Part shown: positions 7,917 to 13,517 of the stretch, one piece after another | Position numbering within the stretch: the stretch's first letter is position 1 | Layout: each line of letters begins with the position of its first letter | Source: Bacteroidota bacterium | GTDB lineage: Bacteria > Bacteroidota > Bacteroidia > Chitinophagales > Saprospiraceae | Length of the DNA stretch: 14,836 nt | Direction: 5' to 3' | NCBI GenBank assembly: GCA_024277695.1 | Contig: JAJRUR010000142.1 | Coordinates: 1 to 14,836 of the forward strand | Translations under genes and position numbers: made by a program | Notes under the pieces: generated by a model | What the model was told of the DNA's origin: nothing | The model's input: only the letters and a program-made list of their open reading frames with translations | The model's database searches: none

Positions 7917-8893
7917 TATTAGCACAACCATATTGGCTCGGATTGATAGCTTTGATTCCGCTGATTTTTTTTCTGAAAAGTAAAAAAATAGAAAAAAGAA
8001 GTCTGGCATTGCCGAGTTTGAGTGGACTCCAAAATGCGAAGGGATGGCGCGTGCGCCTACTGCCTTTGTTGAGCTGGCTGCGTGCTTTGGCATGGATTAT
8101 GTTGATAATAGCTATGGCGCGTCCCCAAGAAACATGGAACGAACGAGATATCAAGGGAGAGGGAATAGATATCTATCTGGTACTGGACAATTCGAGCAGT
8201 ATGCTCGCACAGGATTTTAGACCAAACCGCTTGGAAGCAAGCAAAGAAGTAGCTAAGCAGTTTATTGATCGAAGACCTTATGATCGCATTGGGTTGAGTG
8301 TATTTGCAGGAGAGAGTTTTACGAAATGTCCGGCTACGATTGATCATCGAATACTAAAAAAGATGATGGATGAGATCCGGGTGGGGCTGCTTGCTGATGG
8401 AACAGCTATAGGAATGGGCCTAGGCAATGCTGTGTCTCGTCTGGCTCGGAGCGAATCGGAGAGTAAGGTAGTCGTGCTTTTGACCGATGGTGTCAATAAT
8501 GCAGGCTATATCAAACCGATGACCGCTGCACGACTCGCCAAAGAAGATAATATACGTCTCTATACCATCGGTGTCGGGTCACGGGGTAGAGCACTATCCC
8601 CTATCAGCCGAAAGCGTAACGGTGATTTTGTATTCGGGATGGCCAAAGTAGAAATAGATGAAGAGCTACTCAGAAGAATGGCCAAAGAGACAGGAGGCAA
8701 GTATTTTAGAGCACTAAATAGGAGGGATTTGGAAAAAATTTATGATGAAATCAATCAACTCGAAAAATCGGAAATCGAAGTCAATATCATTCAGCATCGA
8801 AAAGAGCTTTATCTAAAGTTTTTACTCATAGGTTTTATTTTATTGGTTGTGGAGTTTTTGTTACGAACATTTGTTTTTAGAATATTGCCCTAA
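7913..8893 (+). CDS. batA: BatA: membrane-anchored vWA protein
   Basis: The protein has 326 residues and the family plan: two hydrophobic helices at about residues 6-21 and 52-68, a vWA domain, and a closing helix at about 307-324. The metal-ion-dependent adhesion site is complete: D92-x-S94-x-S96 (DNSSS), T164 in DGTAIG, and D192 in LTDG. This argues for a working ligand-binding vWA fold facing the side where partner proteins dock. It overlaps the preceding gene by four bases and is two bases from BatB, so all should be made together. BatA and BatB are paralogues: both carry SMLAxD followed by PNRLE after the metal site, and FAGE before the middle strand. The function in B. fragilis is linked to oxygen tolerance, but the molecular task is not established. 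Confidence 0.93.
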   Translation: MILAQPYWLGLIALIPLIFFLKSKKIEKRSLALPSLSGLQNAKGWRVRLLPLLSWLRALAWIMLIIAMARPQETWNERDIKGEGIDIYLVLDNSSSMLAQDFRPNRLEASKEVAKQFIDRRPYDRIGLSVFAGESFTKCPATIDHRILKKMMDEIRVGLLADGTAIGMGLGNAVSRLARSESESKVVVLLTDGVNNAGYIKPMTAARLAKEDNIRLYTIGVGSRGRALSPISRKRNGDFVFGMAKVEIDEELLRRMAKETGGKYFRALNRRDLEKIYDEINQLEKSEIEVNIIQHRKELYLKFLLIGFILLVVEFLLRTFVFRILP

Positions 8894-8895
8894 GT

Positions 8896-9881
8896 ATGGA
8901 AGTACAGTTTGGACATAGTATCTACTTTTTGTTATGGCTTTTGATAGCAGTCCTCATCGGGTTGTACGCTTACGCCAATAAAAAAAATAAAAATCGTCTA
9001 GCCTTACTGACAAAAGATTTTGTAGCACTGATAGATGACAAGAAGTCCAAAATTATTTTTTATCTATTTATAGCAGGCTTATTTTTTTGACTATAGCCGC
9101 TACGAATCCTCAATGGGGTAGCATGATGACTAAGGTGAGCAAACAGACGACGGATGTCTTGGTAGCCCTAGATATCTCAAAAAGCATGCTAGCAGAAGAC
9201 CAGAGTCCAAACCGCCTCGAACGTGCAAAACGCTTTTCGAAAGACCTGATTAAAAGTATTCGCTCAGAGCGTATCGGAAGTATATTATTCGCCGGAGAGG
9301 CTTATCTGCAGATGCCCTTAAGTCATGATTATGGTGCAGCTCAGCTATTTCTTTCGGGTGCTGATGTGGATATGATCTCTAGTCAAGGAACTGCACTGGC
9401 TGATGTCATGGTACTTGCAGACAGTACATTTGGCGACCGATCTGCCAACCAAAAGGTGCTCATCATCATCACCGATGGTGAAGACCATCAAACGGAAGCA
9501 GTCGAAAAAGCCAAAGCTCTCAGTCGAGAGAACGTCGTGATTTTTACTATAGGAGTAGGCTCCACCGAAGGAGCTTATATTATAGACAGTGCACAGCCCG
9601 GTCGCATCTATCTCAAGGACAAAAATGGAGATCTTGTACGGAGTAAACTCCATGACCAACTCCTCAAAGAAATAGCCAAAGTTTCCGGAGGTGGGTACTT
9701 TCATATCGACAACGCCGAAAATATTTTTAAAATGATCAAAGCTCATCTCAAAACTTTAAATAAACAAAAGGAAGGAGAGGTATATTTTGAAGCCAAAAGG
9801 AGTTTTTATCAATATTTTTTGTTTGTAGGCCTCATCTTACTGTTTGTAGAAACCTATCTGCGAAAACGCTGGAATGAATAA
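8896..9881 (+). CDS. batB: BatB: vWA protein, reading frame broken at a T7 run
   Basis: Two consecutive frames together encode one BatB. Codons 1-64 from the ATG at 8896 give the N-terminal helix (about residues 10-27), a linker and the start of a second helix, and end at TGA (9088-9090). The rest, ending at 9881, is in the -1 frame from TTG at 9087 and begins with the end of the second helix and NPQWGS, the typical end of the BatA/BatB N-terminal unit. Joined through a -1 shift the product is 328 residues. Its metal site then falls at D93, S95, S97, T166 and D194, close to BatA's D92, S94, S96, T164 and D192, which supports one original gene. The C-terminal helix is at about residues 302-318. 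It may be a homopolymer sequencing error, a recent mutation, or programmed slippage. If truly broken, the second part could only be made by initiation at TTG and would lack the first anchor. Confidence 0.82.
9082..9089 (+). other. Frame break / possible -1 slippage site in batB
   Basis: The zero-frame codons are TTA TTT TTT TGA, with seven T at 9082-9088. A ribosome stalled with tRNA-Phe on the second TTT and TGA in the A site could slip back one base and still pair with TTT, then read TTG (Leu) and continue in the open frame. Polymerase slippage or one missing T would have the same effect, since eight T restores one frame. I see no obvious strong stem-loop directly downstream, so programmed shifting is not favoured over a mutation or sequencing error. 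Confidence 0.5.
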
Positions 9882-9890
9882 AAATACATC

Positions 9891-10847
9891 ATGTATCGAC
9901 TAGTAGTAACTGATGGCTATACAATGAATCCCGGAGACCTTTCTTGGGAGCCTCTCCACGAGATCGCCTCTGTAGTGTATTATGATAGATTGACTCCTCA
10001 CGATATAGTCAGTGCATGCGCCGATGCAGATCTGGTCATCACAAATAAAACCGTTTTTGATCAAAATATTTTGGCCCAACTACCTAAACTGAAAGCTATT
10101 TTTGTCACTGCTACAGGCTACAATAACATCGACATCAGTTCAGCACAAAACCAAAGTATAGCCGTATATAATGTCCAAAATTATAGCACCGAATCAGTAG
10201 CACAACACGTTATAGCTTGTATGTTGGACGCAGCCAATAGCATCCGGCAGTATATCCGTTCGGTACGACAAGGGGACTGGCAACGGTCACAGGATTTTAG
10301 CTACTCAGTGGCTCGTATTACAGAGCTCAAAGACAAAACTATCGGTATCGTAGGGTATGGAGACATCGGGAGACGCATAGCAGAAATGGCGCTGGCATTT
10401 GGACTCCGAGTGATGGTCTATTCCTCGCATCTACAAAAGAGTACCGAAGGCATCACTTTTGTAGATTTGGACGAATTATTGGCCCAAGCCGATTTCGTAA
10501 GCATCAATACTCGACTCACAACATCCAACCAGTATTTATTTGACAAAAAGACATTGGCCAAAATGAAATCTACCGCTGTATTGATCAATATAGCTAGAGC
10601 ACAATTGATCGTAGAAAAAGATCTGTACACTACACTCAAAAAGCGACGCATAGCAGCAGCATATCTAGATGTCCTGTCTGAGGAACCTCCCACCAAGGGC
10701 AATCCGCTGATCGGACTACCCAACTGCTATATCACACCGCATGTGGCGTGGTCTACATTTGAGTCCAGATCCAGATTGTTAGAGACGACCATAAGCAATA
10801 TAATAAGTTTTATGGACGGCTCTACTAGCCTAAATCGAGTTGTTTAA
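9891..10847 (+). CDS. D-isomer-specific 2-hydroxyacid dehydrogenase (glycerate dehydrogenase-like)
   Basis: This enzyme of 318 residues interconverts a 2-hydroxyacid and the matching 2-oxoacid with a nicotinamide cofactor. The opening TDGYTMNPGDLSWEPL resembles glycerate/hydroxypyruvate reductases. The cofactor-binding motif G155-x-G157-x-x-G160 (GYGDIG) and the catalytic trio R236 (in NIARAQ), E265 (in SEEPP) and H284 (in TPHVAW) are all present. The residue after R236 is alanine where the family usually has glycine. The end of the second strand reads VYSSH, without the acidic residue typical of NAD-specific enzymes, so NADP use is possible but unproven. It lies nine bases after batB on the same strand and is probably co-transcribed, although it has no known link to Bat proteins. 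The exact substrate cannot be assigned from the sequence. Confidence 0.88.
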   Translation: MYRLVVTDGYTMNPGDLSWEPLHEIASVVYYDRLTPHDIVSACADADLVITNKTVFDQNILAQLPKLKAIFVTATGYNNIDISSAQNQSIAVYNVQNYSTESVAQHVIACMLDAANSIRQYIRSVRQGDWQRSQDFSYSVARITELKDKTIGIVGYGDIGRRIAEMALAFGLRVMVYSSHLQKSTEGITFVDLDELLAQADFVSINTRLTTSNQYLFDKKTLAKMKSTAVLINIARAQLIVEKDLYTTLKKRRIAAAYLDVLSEEPPTKGNPLIGLPNCYITPHVAWSTFESRSRLLETTISNIISFMDGSTSLNRVV

Positions 10848-10966
10848 ATATATAGCCCTGTTGTTCTAGTGCCATTCCAAAGAGTTTTTACCAATTGACC
10901 TAAATGATTGTAAAGCGAGATTCTGAGGGAGGTCGGATTATAAGACTGTAACTCTAGAGTCAATTG
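10844..10966 (-). pseudogene. Decayed T9SS C-terminal sorting-domain fragment
   Basis: A minus-strand frame with no start codon is open for 40 codons before a TAA at 10846-10844. It reads QLTLELQSYNPTS, then ISLYNHLGQLVKTL, then a short tail ending TTGLYI. The pattern of a strand, then I-x-L-Y-N-x-L-G-Q-x-V-K-T-L, then G-L-Y-I closely resembles the type A sorting domain at the C-terminus of proteins exported by the type IX secretion system. A full domain would have about 20 more residues between the LGQ strand and the final G-x-Y, and the PNP start is missing. Stops lie just upstream in the same frame (TGA at 10969-10967). The fragment is therefore a relic and not a gene, and its stop overlaps the dehydrogenase stop codon. 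Confidence 0.5.
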
Positions 10967-11000
10967 TCAGACTTATCATTGGGGATCCTTCCAAAATCGG

Positions 11001-11028
11001 TGTTCGATATTCCTTGTTCGATAATCCT
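11001..11028. repeat. Tandem 14-base duplication
   Basis: TGTTCGATATTCCT at 11001-11014 is followed directly by TGTTCGATAATCCT at 11015-11028, with one difference in 14 bases. The second copy touches the stop codon of the amine oxidase gene on the minus strand. It lies close to the sorting-domain relic and fits local slippage or junction scarring in a decaying region. I see no further copies. Confidence 0.65.
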
Positions 11029-12098
11029 TATTTCGCAGCTTTATTAATGGCTCTAAATACCTCATAGGCGCGCACTACGGCACCTTCCATATATCCAGGG
11101 TATGTTTTGGCAGTTTCCGATCCGGCTATATAAAACTCCGGCCATCCGCTTCTATTGAAGATAGGATGACCGTTGTGCTGATGCGGCATCATAGGTCCCG
11201 AATAGGATGTATAAGTATATAGCTCATCTCTCCACAGATATTCATCATACCGTATAAAATTTTCTACCTGAGGACCAAAGTATTTGCGTAACTGATCTAA
11301 AATGACCATCAAGCGTTGAGCTCTACGAGCACGGACATATCGATCATCCAAGAATCCAACTAAAGCATGTCGCTGATGCTCTTCATCAGAGTGATCATAC
11401 ATTTCGGTAATGGGACCTCTACTAATAATAGTGCCGCTATAGGATGTTCGTCTCCAAAAAGCCTCTTCATAGCTCAATGCTATTTTTATAGATTCACCCA
11501 TCCAAGTATGTGTATGACCGGCTATATCCACAATCTGCTCATCAAGTCTTGGTTTGAAATCTATAGCGGAGACTAGAAGAGCAGGAGGAATAGTACTGAC
11601 TACCCTGTGCGCAGTATATGTTTTGTCCGATGTGCGTAGTTCAAAATGCGTATCTGATTTGATTATGGTTTTGACCTCTTGATCTAAGACGATTTGCCTC
11701 GAAGGCAAATGCAAGGCCAACTGTTCTATCAACCGATGTGATCCTCCTTTGATACGATAACTGGGCTCTGTGTCGGTGGGAATAGGGATGAGCTCTACCT
11801 GATGCGGTCCTGAACTAACCGCATCATAAAATGCATGAGAACCCATATACTGTTCAAAATAGTCTAATCCTAGTTCATCAAGCAATTTTACAAGTGTTTT
11901 ATGCTTTTGACCAAACCAGGTTGCTCCCATCTCTATAGGCGGTTGGTTGGGATTGTATTGTGTACATATACGTCCTCCTAACCGCCGGCGTGCTTCTAAT
12001 ATGACTAGCCTATAGCCCGACTGTCTGAGCAGATATGCCAAGGTCAGACCACAGAGCCCTGCCCCGAGGATAATCATATCATATCTTGTATCCTTCAC
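11028..12098 (-). CDS. FAD-dependent amine oxidase family protein
   Basis: The protein has the FAD-binding opening YDMIILGAGLCGLTLAY, with G12-x-G14-x-x-G17, the ribose-binding E35 in ILEARRRLGGR, and GGR at 41-43. The C-terminal signature AGSETAKTYPGYMEGAV matches flavin-containing monoamine oxidases. I place the start at the GTG at 12098, which gives 356 residues and the usual short lead (VKDTRYD) before the dinucleotide fold; an ATG at 12077 would cut into the conserved YD. The frame stays open upstream to 12332, but that part overlaps the methyltransferase gene and looks non-coding in style. At 356 residues it is shorter than the usual 430-500 of the family. The substrate could be an amine or another C-H/N-H donor and cannot be read from the sequence. 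It lies 26 bases after the methyltransferase and is probably co-transcribed. No signal peptide is seen. Confidence 0.85.
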   Translation of the reverse strand: MKDTRYDMIILGAGLCGLTLAYLLRQSGYRLVILEARRRLGGRICTQYNPNQPPIEMGATWFGQKHKTLVKLLDELGLDYFEQYMGSHAFYDAVSSGPHQVELIPIPTDTEPSYRIKGGSHRLIEQLALHLPSRQIVLDQEVKTIIKSDTHFELRTSDKTYTAHRVVSTIPPALLVSAIDFKPRLDEQIVDIAGHTHTWMGESIKIALSYEEAFWRRTSYSGTIISRGPITEMYDHSDEEHQRHALVGFLDDRYVRARRAQRLMVILDQLRKYFGPQVENFIRYDEYLWRDELYTYTSYSGPMMPHQHNGHPIFNRSGWPEFYIAGSETAKTYPGYMEGAVVRAYEVFRAINKAAK

Positions 12099-12124
12099 AT
12101 ATTTATATTTAAAAAAAAAACAGA

Positions 12125-12946
12125 TCAAGTCTCTTTGTGTGCAATAATTTCGACCATTGCGGGAGAAAAAATAGTGGACAGAGGATTTTGTTCTAATGCA
12201 TCCAAATCTATTAAGGCCTGATCTAACTCCTTTTGAGTCAATAAGGACAATTTGACAAGCTTCGGAAAATAAATCCGGTAAAAACTCGTCGGCCATTGCC
12301 AGGCTATCTCTGCGGGTGTAGCTAACTTGCACATCAAACGGATGCCCTTGACGCGCATACCCAGTGCATCAAATATTTGTGGCATTCGTCTTCCGATATC
12401 GATATCTCCGGGCTGATCTTTAAAACTCTTGTAAGCTGCAGCTATGGCACGATCCAATGCCGGATAGTTGGGTTCTGTCCTGTGGGTACCCCAGTTGTAG
12501 TATTCATGAACAACTATAGATCCACCGGGCTTCAGTGCCGTAAGGAGCTTTTGTAACAGTTTTTTGGGATTGGCTACCCAAGCCAGAGCCCAGCGACTGT
12601 AGATACCATCTATACTGTCCGGTGCTAAGGTCAATTGATCAAATGCACACTCCATGGCCTCAATGTTTAGCTGCTCTATGTCAGCCATTTTTCTCAAATG
12701 TCCAATGTAGTGGGCTGACTTGTCCACAGCGATTACCTTGCCGCCACTTCCTGTAATATAGGCCAATTCTCTCGAACAAAAACCCGGTCCACAACCCAAA
12801 TCAAGTAGAACTTGATCCTTTCCAAATCCTGCCAATCCCCATCCCCGCTGGGCCTCGGATGCCCATACTTGATGCTGAATCCCTAATCGGTGAAGTTCAG
12901 CAGAATCTGTCCCTAAGATGTACGCATTAGATTCTTCTTGAGCCAT
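12125..12946 (-). CDS. SAM-dependent methyltransferase (class I)
   Basis: The 273-residue protein has a Rossmann-type methyltransferase core: motif I LDLGCGPGF at about residues 48-56, the acidic strand end VIAVDKS with D75, a motif-II-like region around SIDGIYSRWALAW, and motif III LKPGGSIVVHEYY. This resembles the UbiE/Methyltransf_11 group, which methylates small molecules; the substrate is unknown. About 45 residues precede the core and a mainly helical extension of about 90 residues follows it, which probably shapes the acceptor site. It starts at ATG 12946 and is the first gene of a two-gene minus-strand unit with the amine oxidase. The best -7 candidate upstream, TACATTTT at 12977-12970, deviates from consensus at the last base, so no promoter is called. 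Confidence 0.88.
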   Translation of the reverse strand: MAQEESNAYILGTDSAELHRLGIQHQVWASEAQRGWGLAGFGKDQVLLDLGCGPGFCSRELAYITGSGGKVIAVDKSAHYIGHLRKMADIEQLNIEAMECAFDQLTLAPDSIDGIYSRWALAWVANPKKLLQKLLTALKPGGSIVVHEYYNWGTHRTEPNYPALDRAIAAAYKSFKDQPGDIDIGRRMPQIFDALGMRVKGIRLMCKLATPAEIAWQWPTSFYRIYFPKLVKLSLLTQKELDQALIDLDALEQNPLSTIFSPAMVEIIAHKET

Positions 12947-13051
12947 CTGGTTATATCATCATCTTTATAAAAATGTAAACTTAAGAATAATCATATAATA
13001 GTAAGCTCCATGGGATATCATAAAATTTTTTTGAAAAAAATCTAAAAAATA

Positions 13052-13083
13052 TTTGTATAACTAAATATTACGTTATATATTTG
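13052..13083 (+). promoter_or_regulatory. Promoter of the blaI-M56 operon
   Basis: TTTG at 13052-13055 and TATATTTG at 13076-13083 match the -33 (TTTG) and -7 (TAnnTTTG) elements of Bacteroidota promoters with a 20-base spacer, the best promoter match in the window. It would start transcription about 50 bases before the blaI-like ATG. Confidence 0.65.
13056..13077. promoter_or_regulatory. Candidate operator: inverted repeat inside the blaI promoter
   Basis: TATAAC at 13056-13061 and GTTATA at 13072-13077 are exact inverted repeats separated by 10 bases, filling the space between the -33 and -7 elements and overlapping the -7 box. BlaI/MecI repressors are dimers that bind dyads over their own promoters, so this is the natural candidate for autorepression. 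The half-site differs from the TACA/TGTA core known from staphylococci, so the assignment is inference from position. Confidence 0.45.
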
Positions 13084-13085
13084 CT

Positions 13086-13114
13086 TTTATAGTTGAATTG
13101 CTTATATTTATAGT
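13086..13114 (+). repeat. Direct repeat TTTATAGT with 21-base period
   Basis: TTTATAGT occurs at 13086-13093 and again at 13107-13114, a spacing of two helical turns, just downstream of the -7 box. It could be a pair of protein-binding half-sites on one face of the DNA, but chance in AT-rich sequence is a real alternative. Confidence 0.3.
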
Positions 13115-13142
13115 CCTGTCAAAATATTGAAATTATTGAATT

Positions 13143-13514
13143 ATGAAAAAACTTACCAAAGCAGAAGAAGAGATCATGCAGATGATCTGGGATCAAGAGC
13201 CCTGTACTGTACGTGATTTGATCAACAAAATGCCTTCTCCTAAACCTCCTCACAGTAGTATTTCGTCGATTGTAAGGATTTTGGAGCGCAAGGGTTTTGC
13301 CGGTCATAAAGCATACGGGCGTACTCATGTATATCACTCGCTAGTGGATAAAAAAAGTTACTCGCGTTTTTCATTAAAAAACTTAGTCAGTCGATATTTT
13401 GAGGGAAGTATGAACGAACTTGTTTCTTTTCTTGTCCGACAGGAAGATATCAAAGTAGAAGAATTGCAAGCACTGATTCGAGAGCTTTCTGCTAAGAATC
13501 AAAAAAAACAATAA
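13143..13514 (+). CDS. BlaI/MecI/CopY family transcriptional repressor
   Basis: The 123-residue protein is a winged-helix repressor of the BlaI/MecI type. The N-terminal LTKAEEEIMQMIWDQEPCTVRDL and SSISSIVRILERKGFAGHKAYGRTHVY match the DNA-binding domain, with the recognition helix at about residues 37-50 and the wing at about 51-65. The C-terminal half (about 75-115) is the helical dimerisation part. Such proteins repress their own operon and are cut by, or otherwise respond to, a membrane M56 protease encoded next to them, which is the case here: the downstream gene starts three bases after the stop. A good promoter and an overlapping palindrome lie 60-90 bases upstream. No beta-lactamase or other target gene is visible in the window, so the regulated function is unknown. 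Confidence 0.95.
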   Translation: MKKLTKAEEEIMQMIWDQEPCTVRDLINKMPSPKPPHSSISSIVRILERKGFAGHKAYGRTHVYHSLVDKKSYSRFSLKNLVSRYFEGSMNELVSFLVRQEDIKVEELQALIRELSAKNQKKQ

Positions 13515-13517
13515 GCT

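Noticed and set aside
9345..9746. Long minus-strand frame (133 codons) inside batB, and similar antisense frames inside moxR, DUF58 and batA.
   Set aside because: They are mirror frames of strongly supported genes, with no recognisable domain and no promoter or operon context.
10951..10960. Perfect 10-base palindrome ACTCTAGAGT as a terminator between convergent genes.
   Set aside because: It leaves no loop and has no T run after it on either strand, so it cannot be supported as an intrinsic terminator.
12099..12332. N-terminal extension of the amine oxidase frame up to 12332.
   Set aside because: It starts at GTG, overlaps the methyltransferase gene, and its translation lacks family similarity; the conserved FAD fold begins right after the GTG at 12098.
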